Origin: Polyangiaceae bacterium
GTDB lineage: Bacteria; Myxococcota_A; Polyangia; Polyangiales; Polyangiaceae
Reading direction: 5' to 3'
NCBI GenBank assembly: GCA_013361525.1
Contig: JABFXY010000024.1
Location: forward strand, 62,001 to 126,000
DNA length: 64,000 bases
Position numbers and translations under genes: made by a program
In this document: positions 52,432 through 61,191 of the stretch, piece after piece
How positions within the stretch are numbered: position 1 is the stretch's first letter
Layout: each line of letters begins with the position of its first letter
The notes under the pieces: model-generated
Database searches by the model: none
The model's input: the letters and a program-made list of their open reading frames with translations, nothing else
Told to the model about the DNA's origin: nothing

Positions 52432-54963
52432 ATGTTGACCCGACCCATAGCGAAGTCAGTTCCCGGTACCCCGGCGGGGATCGAGGTGCGGAGCCACGCG
52501 CCCTTCACCGTCGGCGTCGTCCTCTGGCGCGACGAGTCGGCTCGTGTCCTCGCGACGGTCGTTGCAAAGGCCACGTACAAGCTGACGCAAGGCACGTCGG
52601 AGATCGTCGATCAGCCCGACCCGATTCGCCACCCGGACGAATATTGGGACGACGGCGCAGCAGGCAGCCTGCGATTTCCCTCGGATCTCGCCCCGTTCAA
52701 GGCCGACCACGAGGTCGTCGTCGTCGGTCACGTGTACTCGAACGGCAATCATCCGACCCACACCGCGACCGCGCGCATCGTCATCGGCGAGATCGAAAAG
52801 ATGATCACCGCGACGGCTCCGCGACGGTCCGATCGCACCGGGCTGCTTCAAACCGGGGCGCCGCAAACGCGCTTTTCGCTGCGCTACGAGTTCGCTGCCG
52901 GCGGTGTCGACAACCCGGTCGGCATCGACCCGACGGATTTCACGCCCGACGGCGGCCACGTTCTGCCGCAGCTCACGCCCCCGAACGCCGACGTCCGCCC
53001 CGGCGACTACGTGCCGTCGGTGGGGCTCGGCCCGGTGAGCCGCTCGTGGTCGGCGCGTGATTCGCTGCTGCGCCCGGAGGATCGCGACTGGCTGGCCGAC
53101 CCTCTTCGTCGCCCGCGCCCGCAGGGCTTCGATCCGAGGTACTTCTGCGACGCTCCCGCAGATCAGCGCTCGGCCGAGCCGCTCCGTGCCGATGCGCGTT
53201 TGATCTTGGAGGGCCTACATCCGACGAGCCCGCGCCTCGTCACGAACCTCTCGGGTGTGGCTCCGTCGCTTCGAGCGCTCAAACCGAACTGGCCGGCTCC
53301 GCCGTTCATCCCGGACACGCTCTACATCGACACCGATCGACAGATCGCGACGCTCGCGTTCAGAGCGATCGTGCCCCTCGACAACGACAAGCTCGTCCTC
53401 GATGTCGTCATGGACGGATACGCCGATCAGACCGTGGCCCTCGACGCCGCGGGTGGAGAAGCGACGGCCGAGCTCGATCGGAGCGCGTTCAGCGACGTCG
53501 CGTCGAGCGGTCTGCCCTTCCCGCCGAGCAGCGAGCCCGGTCGGGCGGTCATGCAGAACGCGGCGGACGGCGCGCTGCCGTTCCGGCCACCGTCGCATTA
53601 CCCGCCACCCGCTCCTTCGATGTCGTCCCCGCCGGCGCTACCACTCGCGCCTCCGCCGTCGGTACCGTCGCCGCGCGCCCCCGCGCCATCGGCGCACCCG
53701 CCTCCCGCGCCTCCGCCTGCTGCGCCGGCGCCTGCGCCTCCACCGCTCGTGAGCGCGCCGCCGAAGGAATCGTTCGTCGAGCCCGCCCCGGCATCCGCGA
53801 ATCCGATGTCGACGCTCGGACAGCTGCAGTCCCTCTTGCGCACGCGGGCCACGACCGACGAGCGCCGCGCCGAGGTGCAGGCCCCCCGCAGCCCCGAAGC
53901 CGCCGCGCGGCCCGAGGCCAAGGACAAGTTTCGCAAGGCGTTCTCCTTCGGCAGCGACGCCGGCCCGCCCAAGGCCGCACCATCCAATCCACCACCCCCG
54001 CCACCGCCGTCCTCGGGTGGAACGAAGCTCGCCGACATGGCGCTCGCGTCGGGTGTCGTGAAGGCATCATCCGACGCGGCGGCGACGATCATGGCCACCA
54101 CCCCGACGTTGGCGGGGATGCCCATGGTCACCGAGCCGCGCGTCGCACCGACGAGCACGGCCTCGCAGATCGAGCGGTCGCCGGGGATCGCGCGACGCGC
54201 GATCGTAGACCTGCTCGCGTTCGACGCCGGGGTGCCGAACCGCCTTCGTCGATCGAAGACGCACGCCCCGCTGCTCACGGAGCTAGCGGGGTCGCGCACA
54301 CCGAAGAACCTCGACGACAAGGCCGGCGAAAAGGACGAGGAAGACCGCGCGCGGCTCGACGTCCTCCGTGTCTTGTCCTGCGGAACCCCACTCGGCGCCG
54401 ACGAGCTCCACGCGACGTTCGACGCGCTCCTCGAGGATCCGCAAGACTTCGAGATCCCGCTCTTTCTCGTAGAGGGCGAGGCGAGACCGACGATGGACGA
54501 GGTCGAGACGCTCAAGGTCGCTTTGGAGCTCGCGAAGCCTCTCGCCGGCACCAACAAGCGCGTCCTCGGCGCCATCGCCTCCGCGAGCGACGCGCTCTCC
54601 CGGACCGCTCCGCCGGTGCCCGAGGTGGCTGCCGCGCTCTACAAACAGCTCGACGCGGCGACGACCGAGCTTTCGTTGCCGACCCGGCACCTCTCGAGCC
54701 AAGTCGACCGCACGCTGCTCGACGCGCGCAGCTACAAGAAACGGACGCTTCTCGGGTCGCCACGCATCCGGGCCGATCTGACGCTCGGCCGGCACACCAT
54801 GCCCGTCTATCTGCCGGATGCAGCGGCGTCGCAGCTGCCGCTCCTCCCCGTGTTTCCGCTGCTCGCGCTCGTCGAATTCCGGCCGCGTGAGGACGCATCG
54901 GAGCAAAATCCGGCCGCTCTCGTCGCGTTTGCGCTCGGGCGTGTGCTCCGCTCACGAAAGTAG
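52432..54963 (+). CDS. DUF2169 T6SS adaptor-type protein, copy 1
   Basis: The 843-residue protein has an N-terminal DUF2169 domain (about 1-330: FTVGVVLWRDESARVLATVVAKATYKL, PSDLAPFKADHEVVVVGHVYSNG, FDPRYFCDAPADQR, PPFIPDTLYIDTDRQIATLAFRAIV). A Pro/Ala-rich linker (about 390-570) follows, then a conserved C-terminal domain (about 590-843: RRAIVDLLAFDAGVPNRLRRSKTH, VLRVLSCGTPLGADELH, ALVEFRPREDASEQNP). DUF2169 proteins are encoded with VgrG/PAAR-like and pentapeptide proteins and act in effector loading. It is 25 bp upstream of a kinase gene. Paralogue at 59242-61188. Confidence 0.9.
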   Translation: MLTRPIAKSVPGTPAGIEVRSHAPFTVGVVLWRDESARVLATVVAKATYKLTQGTSEIVDQPDPIRHPDEYWDDGAAGSLRFPSDLAPFKADHEVVVVGHVYSNGNHPTHTATARIVIGEIEKMITATAPRRSDRTGLLQTGAPQTRFSLRYEFAAGGVDNPVGIDPTDFTPDGGHVLPQLTPPNADVRPGDYVPSVGLGPVSRSWSARDSLLRPEDRDWLADPLRRPRPQGFDPRYFCDAPADQRSAEPLRADARLILEGLHPTSPRLVTNLSGVAPSLRALKPNWPAPPFIPDTLYIDTDRQIATLAFRAIVPLDNDKLVLDVVMDGYADQTVALDAAGGEATAELDRSAFSDVASSGLPFPPSSEPGRAVMQNAADGALPFRPPSHYPPPAPSMSSPPALPLAPPPSVPSPRAPAPSAHPPPAPPPAAPAPAPPPLVSAPPKESFVEPAPASANPMSTLGQLQSLLRTRATTDERRAEVQAPRSPEAAARPEAKDKFRKAFSFGSDAGPPKAAPSNPPPPPPPSSGGTKLADMALASGVVKASSDAAATIMATTPTLAGMPMVTEPRVAPTSTASQIERSPGIARRAIVDLLAFDAGVPNRLRRSKTHAPLLTELAGSRTPKNLDDKAGEKDEEDRARLDVLRVLSCGTPLGADELHATFDALLEDPQDFEIPLFLVEGEARPTMDEVETLKVALELAKPLAGTNKRVLGAIASASDALSRTAPPVPEVAAALYKQLDAATTELSLPTRHLSSQVDRTLLDARSYKKRTLLGSPRIRADLTLGRHTMPVYLPDAAASQLPLLPVFPLLALVEFRPREDASEQNPAALVAFALGRVLRSRK

Positions 54964-54988
54964 GATGCGCAACGACTGAGCATCGTGG

Positions 54989-56110
54989 TTGACGTCGGAC
55001 CACACGTCGCTGTTCGATCGTCGCGTGAGCCTCGCGGGCCGCGTCCTCGTCGGACGCTACAAGCTCGATAGACACCTCGCCGACGGGGGGATGGGCGCGA
55101 TCTGGACCGCGCAGGACCTCACGCACCACATGCCCGTCGCGGTGAAGCTGATGAGCGTCGAGGGCGCGATGCGCGCCGATCTCCGCGCGCGCTTCGAGCA
55201 AGAGGCAAAAGCCGTCGCGCTCCTTCGACATCCCCACATCGTCGAGGTGCTCGACTACGGGACCGACGAAGACACACCCTTCATCGTGATGGAGCTCCTC
55301 GAGGGAATGGATCTCCTCGCGGCGACACGGGAGCACACCTCGTCGTGGCCCCTCACCGAGATCGCAGGTCTCGTGATCCAGGTCGCGCAAGGGCTCGGCG
55401 CGGCGCACCGCGCAGGCCTCATCCACCGAGACGTGAAGCCCGCGAACATCTTTCTCGCGCGCTCCGACATCCACGGAGAGGTCGTCGCGAAGGTCATCGA
55501 CTTCGGCATCGCGAAGTGGTCCGAGAACAAGGAAATCCTCACCGCCGCGAACGTCGCGCTCGGCTCCCCGTCCTACATGAGCCCCGAGCAAATCCGCGGG
55601 CGCCAGCTCGATGCTCGTTGTGATGCATGGGCGCTCGCCGTCGTCGCGTTCGCGCTGGTGACGGGCGACATGCCGTTCGTGGGGAGAAACGGGCCGGATA
55701 TCGCGAAGCAAGTCGTGCTCGGCAACCGCCGGAAAATCGCCGCGCCGATCGAGAACGCCCGCGCGCTCGAGCGGTTCTTCACGCGCGCCTTCGCGACCGA
55801 TCCGGATCAGCGCTACCGGTCGGTCGAAGAGCTCGCAGGCGAGTTCATTCGTGCGGCAGGCGCGCCGAGCTCCCTTCGCACCGCGGCCCGCGCCGTCGCA
55901 GAAGCGCGCGGCGATCTACCGGATGCGGAGCCGCACGAGGTGTCGGACGATTCCACGACGAACCGCCTCGAGCGACCGCTTCCGGTCAAAGACCCCTCGT
56001 CGGCTCAGCGTGTTGCGTTCGACCTCGCCGAAGATCTCGAGCAGACCGAGATTGACGACCGGCTCAACCCTTCCGGGGCCGCGGCAGGCCGAACTCGATC
56101 ATCCGGGTAA
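54989..56110 (+). CDS. Cytoplasmic Ser/Thr protein kinase
   Basis: About 373 residues with one Hanks kinase domain: LADGGMGAIWTAQD glycine loop, VAVKLM lysine, LIHRDVKPANIF with HRD, VIDFGIAKW with DFG, and SYMSPEQIRGRQ activation loop end. A C-terminal tail of about 110 residues is acidic and Ser/Thr-rich, with no transmembrane helix. The first codon is TTG 54989; GTG 55025 (SLAGRVLVGRYKL) is also plausible. The gene follows DUF2169 copy 1 by 25 bp, and its 3' end overlaps the convergent FHA-sigma-54 activator gene by 47 bp. It is a candidate threonine-phosphorylation switch for T6SS. Confidence 0.88.
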   Translation: MTSDHTSLFDRRVSLAGRVLVGRYKLDRHLADGGMGAIWTAQDLTHHMPVAVKLMSVEGAMRADLRARFEQEAKAVALLRHPHIVEVLDYGTDEDTPFIVMELLEGMDLLAATREHTSSWPLTEIAGLVIQVAQGLGAAHRAGLIHRDVKPANIFLARSDIHGEVVAKVIDFGIAKWSENKEILTAANVALGSPSYMSPEQIRGRQLDARCDAWALAVVAFALVTGDMPFVGRNGPDIAKQVVLGNRRKIAAPIENARALERFFTRAFATDPDQRYRSVEELAGEFIRAAGAPSSLRTAARAVAEARGDLPDAEPHEVSDDSTTNRLERPLPVKDPSSAQRVAFDLAEDLEQTEIDDRLNPSGAAAGRTRSSG

Positions 56111-57491
56111 TCAGCGTGCGCCGGGAGATGCCGAGCATCTCCGCGGCTCGCGACTGATTGCCACCACACGCCTCGAGCGCTTCGATGATCCTTTGTCGCT
56201 CGATCTCTTCGACCTCGGCCGCGAGCGGACGCCTCTCTCTCGGTGCCTCTGTGCGGAGTCGACCCTCGCGGCTCGACGGCGGCTCCGGCGCGGGACGCGG
56301 TGGTCCGAGGTGCAGATCTTCTTCGAGCAGCGTGTCGCCGCAGAAGAGCAGCGCGCGATCGATCACGGCCGCGAGCTCGCGCACGTTGCCCGGCCACGGA
56401 TGAGCCGCCAGCGCTTGCGATGCCGCGGGTGAGAGCGTCGGAGGCTCACGGCCGATTCGCTTCGACGCCTCTCGAAGAAACGCCGAGGCGAGCGCGGGGA
56501 TCTCTGCGACGCGCTCGCGAAGCGGCGGGAGGTTGATCGGCAAGCCCGCGAGGCGGAAATAGAGGTCGGGCCGAAGCCCCGCGATCCCCTGCGCGTCCGT
56601 GGCTCGGTTCGTGGCGGAGATGAAGCGGACATCGATCGGCTTCGCCTTGAGCGCGCCGAGCCGGAGCACCTCGCGCCGCTCGATCGCGACGAGGAGCTTC
56701 GCTTGAACCGAGGCTGGCAGATCACCGACCTCGTCGAGGAACACCGTCCCGCGTTCCGCGCTCTCGAGCAGGCCCGGCTTTGCCTGTGCAGCGCCGGAGA
56801 ACGCGCCGCGCTCGTAGCCGAACAGCTCGCTCTCCAGCAGGTTCTCGGGCAGGGCCGCGCAATTCAGGTGAAGGAACGGACCGCTCGCGCGTCGCGACCG
56901 ATCGTGGATCTGCCGCGCGAAAAAGCCCTTCCCCGCGCCCGTCTCGCCGAGGAGCAACACGGACATTTCACTGGGCGCGACGAGGGAGATGAGCCGCTCG
57001 ACCTCATCCATCGGCGAGGTTCGGGGACGAGGCCCACCGGGTCGCGTGTCCTCCGCGCTGCGACGTTTCCCGCCCGGGGCGCCGGCGGTCGCCGTCGTCT
57101 CGCTCGGCGCGCTGGCGGCGCCCGGGCGCAAAACGAGGATCGCGCTGCCGATCATCACCGGCTCGTTGAGCTCGAACGAGACGCGCTCACCCGCGGAAAG
57201 CACCTGCCCTCGCACGCGGGTTCCGTTGGCGCTTCCGAGGTCCTCGATCGCGAAGCCACCTGCCTGGTGGAGACGCGCGTGTTGCCGAGAGATCGAGCGC
57301 GAGTCGATCATGATGTCGGCGTCCGCCTTCCGTCCGATGAGGCACGGATCGCGCTCGGGCAGCGTCAACGTCGCGGCGCCACCTTCCCAGAGCAAGCTGA
57401 CGACGGGGCGCGCGGACGTGTCACCCGAGGTCGTCGAGAGCTCGAACGTGCGGTCACCCTCTCCGGTCTCTCGGCGCTTGGACGTCGGCAC
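56064..57491 (-). CDS. FHA-domain sigma-54-dependent activator
   Basis: The 475-residue protein has an N-terminal FHA domain (about 25-125: IGRKADADIMIDSRSISRQHARLHQAGGFAIEDLGSANGTRVRG), which binds phosphothreonine in place of a receiver domain. The AAA+ sigma-54 interaction domain (about 165-390) has Walker A GETGAGKG, a GAFSGA loop instead of GAFTGA, Walker B TVFLDEVGDL and arginine-finger region. The Fis-type HTH is at the C terminus (EALEACGGNQSRAAEMLGISRRTLITRMIEFG). GTG start. It should activate sigma-54 promoters in response to kinase signalling, and its convergent neighbour is a kinase. Confidence 0.92.
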   Translation of the reverse strand: MPTSKRRETGEGDRTFELSTTSGDTSARPVVSLLWEGGAATLTLPERDPCLIGRKADADIMIDSRSISRQHARLHQAGGFAIEDLGSANGTRVRGQVLSAGERVSFELNEPVMIGSAILVLRPGAASAPSETTATAGAPGGKRRSAEDTRPGGPRPRTSPMDEVERLISLVAPSEMSVLLLGETGAGKGFFARQIHDRSRRASGPFLHLNCAALPENLLESELFGYERGAFSGAAQAKPGLLESAERGTVFLDEVGDLPASVQAKLLVAIERREVLRLGALKAKPIDVRFISATNRATDAQGIAGLRPDLYFRLAGLPINLPPLRERVAEIPALASAFLREASKRIGREPPTLSPAASQALAAHPWPGNVRELAAVIDRALLFCGDTLLEEDLHLGPPRPAPEPPSSREGRLRTEAPRERRPLAAEVEEIERQRIIEALEACGGNQSRAAEMLGISRRTLITRMIEFGLPRPRKG

Positions 57492-57658
57492 GACTGTTGG
57501 AGGACGGTACCACGACGTCGAGGAGTGATCGCAGAATGCTGCCCAGGAACGACCATCGACCGCCTCGTCCTCGACGTGAATGGCATGAATCGAGCTTCCG
57601 GTGTGGGAGCCGTGCCGCGTCCGCGTCGACCGCGCCCGGCGGCGTCCGCAGTGCCTCC

Positions 57659-58708
57659 ATGCTTCCGCTTTTTTCTTCCAACACGCGACGAACCAAGCCG
57701 CGCCGGGCGAGACCCACGCTTGCGCTGCACGGGCTCGCGTTTTCGATCGTCGGTGCTTCGTGCGTCTGCACGTTCCCCGAATACGGGCAGGACGGCGACA
57801 CGTCCGACGCGGGTGCCGGCGGCGCGAGCATGGTCGGCGGAGCGCCGAACGACGCTCCCGGCGGAGCGGCCTCGCTGGATGGCGGCGGCACCGCGACCAG
57901 CACCATGTCGGTCGGGGGAGGACCGATCTGCGGCAACGGGATCATCGAAGGCGACGAAGCTTGTGACGGCGGGCCAAATCCAGGCAGCACCGGGTGCACG
58001 ACGGATTGCGGCCTGGCCCCCGGTTGGGACTGCTCGAACGACGCGCCGAGCGTTTGCGTCACCACGTTGACGGCGGATGTCCTCGAATTGCCCTCCGCGG
58101 AATTGATTCCCGAGGTCACGCCGTACGGCGAAGGCTCGCCGCTGGAATGGATGCAATGTCATTCGTTCGAGGTCATCTCGGTCCCGCCGGGCTCGCGCCT
58201 GACGAACATCGCCGTGACCGTCGGCATCGAAACCGACAATGCGAGCGATCTCGTCTTGAAGCTCTCGGCCAGCGGCATACTCGACGATCCGTACGCCACG
58301 CTGGTGAGCCGGCCCGGGTTCGAGGAAGCGGCCGATGCGTATGAAGAGGCCAACAAGACCTCTGCCGATCTCGAGCCTGAATATCCAGTTACCTTCGACG
58401 ATATGACGGGAGAGAAGCCGTCCGAGGAGATGAGTAAGGGCGTCGGATCGGGCAATACCATCTGTCACAACGCCGAATCTTGCAATTTTCTATCATCCCC
58501 CGGAGCGACGGACGGCATCTCGCTCGCGGCGCTCGCGGCGCTTGTTGCTCCCGTCGAGGGCACCGGCGCGACGCCCGATTGGCAATTGTGCATCGTCGAT
58601 GCCGACAACGAGCCCGACACGTTCTGGACGTTTCCCCCAATCAACGACGCCGGCACCGCAATGCTTCATTCGGCGACGTTGCGGCTCACCTACCAATCGC
58701 CTCCCTGA
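57659..58708 (+). CDS. Lipoprotein with Cys-rich repeat and P-domain-like fold
   Basis: The 349-residue protein has a lipoprotein signal (FSIVGASC, about Cys35), TFPEYGQD after the lipid Cys as in the 38-41 kb lipoproteins, and a Gly/Ala/Ser linker. A myxobacterial Cys-rich repeat follows (CGNGIIEGDEACDGG...GCTTDCGLAPGWDC). A C-terminal beta-sandwich (about 190-349) resembles convertase P-domains (LTNIAVTVGIETDNASDLVLKLSASG, DDMTGEKPSEE). Such proteins are surface-exposed; no enzyme motif is seen. It lies between the activator gene and the vgrG remnant and converges with the latter 6 bp away. Confidence 0.75.
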   Translation: MLPLFSSNTRRTKPRRARPTLALHGLAFSIVGASCVCTFPEYGQDGDTSDAGAGGASMVGGAPNDAPGGAASLDGGGTATSTMSVGGGPICGNGIIEGDEACDGGPNPGSTGCTTDCGLAPGWDCSNDAPSVCVTTLTADVLELPSAELIPEVTPYGEGSPLEWMQCHSFEVISVPPGSRLTNIAVTVGIETDNASDLVLKLSASGILDDPYATLVSRPGFEEAADAYEEANKTSADLEPEYPVTFDDMTGEKPSEEMSKGVGSGNTICHNAESCNFLSSPGATDGISLAALAALVAPVEGTGATPDWQLCIVDADNEPDTFWTFPPINDAGTAMLHSATLRLTYQSPP

Positions 58709-58714
58709 GCGCCG

Positions 58715-59023
58715 TCACTTCATCGCTGCGAGGCACAGCTCGTCGATGCGTACATGATAGGTCGTGCGGCCCTTCTCATCGATGCCGGCGGGGTCGAGCT
58801 CGCGCAAGACGCCGCGCCACGTGCGCGCCGCACCGCCCATGTTTCGCCCGCGGAGGGTGAAGCTCGCCTCCCGCCCGATGACCGAGTCGAACTTCACGTC
58901 GAGGTTCTTCGCGATCGCGGTCGCGGTCACCGAGAACAACTTGGACATCAACTGAGCGATGCTGAACTCACGGACATCCAGCGCATCGCCCGAAGCGATC
59001 GTTACCTCTTGGTCGTTGCTCAT
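58715..59023 (-). pseudogene. Truncated vgrG (N-terminal fragment only)
   Basis: The 102 residues align with the first about 100 of the 642-residue VgrG at 47338-49266. IASGDALDVREFSI, the FSVT block, EASFTLRGR, ARTWRGVL and YHVRI are shared. The frame then stops, so the rest of gp27-like, the OB-fold and the needle are missing. GGAAGGA 7 nt before ATG 59023 is still intact, so a short peptide may be made. It is divergent from the second DUF2169 gene, with copy E of the palindrome between them. A functional minigene cannot be excluded. Confidence 0.8.
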
Positions 59024-59147
59024 GGGCCGGTCCTTCCAGAGGAGTCGTGGACGCCGAACACCAAGCACGAGGCGCTCCATGTGGTAGCCTCGCGGGACCG
59101 CTGGACAGGGGCTCGGCGCAAAGCTCGACCGGCTCCGGTCCTCCGGG

Positions 59148-59191
59148 ACACGATGCGCGGAGTTTGCACATCACGGCGATTGCTTGTGCAA
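59148..59191. promoter_or_regulatory. 27-bp palindromic element, copy E (extended)
   Basis: CACGATGCGCGGAG followed by TTTGCACATCACG (59149-59175), then the TTGCACA / TGTGCAA mirror with a 14-bp spacer. It lies 126 bp upstream of the vgrG remnant and 51 bp upstream of DUF2169 copy 2. These distances are nearly the same as those of copies C and D from their vgrG and DUF2169 genes. Confidence 0.75.
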
Positions 59192-59241
59192 CGGCGCCGG
59201 CCAAAGGGGCTGGCGCGCACCTGGCAGAGCTTCAACGGAAG

Positions 59242-61188
59242 ATGCCGATCCAGGCCGTAGCGAAGTCCGTCCCCGACAGCCCCACGACCATCGTCGTGCG
59301 GAGCGAGGCGCCGTTCGCCATCGGCGCCGTTCTTTGGCGCGACGAGTCGGCTCGCGTCCTCGCGACCATCGTTGCGAAAGCCACCTACAAGCTCGCCCAA
59401 GGGACGTCGCAGATCGTCGACGAGCCCGATCCGATTCGCCACTCGGACGAACGGGTTCCCTCCGACCTCGCACCATTCAAGTCTTTGCACGAGGTGCTCG
59501 TCGTTGGACACGCCGATGGCGACGCGCGCATCGTCGTCGGGACAATCGAAAAAAAGCTCGCGCCGGCCCGCTCGGGCGAGCCAGCTCCCGTCGTGGGCTT
59601 CGGCCCATTGAGCCGCCCTTCACCATCCGGTGACTCCCACCTTCGACCCGAGGACCGCGCATGGTTGAAGGACCCCCTTGGGCATCCACGTCCTCGTGGA
59701 TTCGATCCCGGGTACTTCTGCGCGGCACCCGAGGAGCAGCGCTCCGCCGAAGCGCTGCGCGCCGATCAGCGTGTGATCTTGGAAGGGCTCGACCCGACAC
59801 ACGCGCGCCTGGAGACAAACCTCGCGGGTGTGGCGCCCTCGCTACGATCGGTCCTTTTGACACGGGAGCTTCCACCGTTCATCGGCGACACGCTTTACAT
59901 CGATATCGACCGGCGAATCGCGACGCTGGTTTTCCGGGCCATCGTCCCTCTCGACGAGGAGAGCCTCATCCTCGAGGTCGTCGCGGCACAACCCGATCGC
60001 CCGAAGGCCGCTACCCGCGGCCCCGCTGAAGACGTCACCACGGAGCTCGACCGAAGCGCGCTCGGGGATCTCGGGTCGCCTGACCTTCCTTTCCCGACGG
60101 CGCCGGCCAACGAGCCGAGCCGCGAAGCCGCGCCGAAGGGCGCGGATGCAGCGCTGCCTTTTCGCTCCGCTGCGCCAAAACCAGCATCCGCCCCTCCGCC
60201 GGTCACGCCTGCGCTGGCTTCCTTTCAGCTGGCCGCGGCTGCGCCGGTCGCTGCTCCGCCGGCTTCTTTTCCGCCGGCGACTCCGTCTTTCCCACTCGCA
60301 TCTCGGCCATTGGCGCTGGTGCCACCGTCTCGTCCGCCCACCGTGCGTCCGCTGCCGACCGCACCCGTCATCGAGCCGCTGGAGCCGGCCACCGAGCGGC
60401 CGCCCGCCGCCGGCTTCAAGCGACGCGCGATCGTGGACCTTCTCGCGTTCGAACGCGCCGTACCGAATCGACTGCGTCGATCGAAGACCCACGCAGCGCT
60501 GCTGTCCGACCTCGCGTCGCAAACATTGAAGAAGCTCGAATCCGCTTCAGCGGAAGAGGACACCGACGACCGCGCCAGGCACGACGTGCTCCGCGTTCTG
60601 TCTTGTGGAACACCGCTCGGCGCGGACGAGCTTCAGGCTGCGTTCGGGGAGCTCCTCGACGAGCCGCATGATTTCGAGCTCCCACTCTTCGTCATCGAGG
60701 GCGACGTGCGACCAACCATGGACGAGGTCGAGACCCTCCGCGTCGCCGCGGAGCTCGCGAAACCGCTCGCGGGAAACAGCAACCGCGTCCACGCAGCCAT
60801 TGCCGCGGCAAACGAGGCACTCGGTCGCTCGGCCCGCCCCGTGTCGGCGGCGGCATTGGCGCTCTACAAACAACTCGAAGCATCGACGAACGAGCTTTCG
60901 CTGCCGTCGCGACACCTCGCGGATCTCGTCGACCGAACGCTGCTCGAGACGCGGAGCTTCAAGAAACGCATGCTCCTCGGGGCCCCGCGTATCCGCGCCG
61001 ACGTCACGCTGGGTGCCGTCACATTGCCGATCTATCTGCCCGACGACGCGACGACGCAGCTGCCGCTTCTGCCGGTCTTTTCGCTCACCGCGCTCGTCGA
61101 GGTCCGACCGCGCGAGGACGCGTCGGAGGAGAACCCCTCCGCGCTCGTCGCCTACGCGCTCGGACGCGTGCTCCGCGCTCGAAAGTAA
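59242..61188 (+). CDS. DUF2169 T6SS adaptor-type protein, copy 2
   Basis: The 648-residue protein is a paralogue of 52432-54963. Its DUF2169 domain (about 1-255) contains the same FAIGAVLWRDESARVLATIVAKATYKL and PPFIGDTLYIDIDRRIATLVFRAIV blocks but lacks about 75 residues of the copy-1 domain (an internal deletion after GTIEKKL). A shorter Pro/Ala linker (about 300-385) precedes the same C-terminal domain (RRAIVDLLAFERAVPNRLRRSKTH, VLRVLSCGTPLGADELQ, VRPREDASEENP). It probably serves a different cargo. It ends 3 bp before the hairpin element 61192-61295. Confidence 0.9.
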   Translation: MPIQAVAKSVPDSPTTIVVRSEAPFAIGAVLWRDESARVLATIVAKATYKLAQGTSQIVDEPDPIRHSDERVPSDLAPFKSLHEVLVVGHADGDARIVVGTIEKKLAPARSGEPAPVVGFGPLSRPSPSGDSHLRPEDRAWLKDPLGHPRPRGFDPGYFCAAPEEQRSAEALRADQRVILEGLDPTHARLETNLAGVAPSLRSVLLTRELPPFIGDTLYIDIDRRIATLVFRAIVPLDEESLILEVVAAQPDRPKAATRGPAEDVTTELDRSALGDLGSPDLPFPTAPANEPSREAAPKGADAALPFRSAAPKPASAPPPVTPALASFQLAAAAPVAAPPASFPPATPSFPLASRPLALVPPSRPPTVRPLPTAPVIEPLEPATERPPAAGFKRRAIVDLLAFERAVPNRLRRSKTHAALLSDLASQTLKKLESASAEEDTDDRARHDVLRVLSCGTPLGADELQAAFGELLDEPHDFELPLFVIEGDVRPTMDEVETLRVAAELAKPLAGNSNRVHAAIAAANEALGRSARPVSAAALALYKQLEASTNELSLPSRHLADLVDRTLLETRSFKKRMLLGAPRIRADVTLGAVTLPIYLPDDATTQLPLLPVFSLTALVEVRPREDASEENPSALVAYALGRVLRARK

Positions 61189-61191
61189 TTA

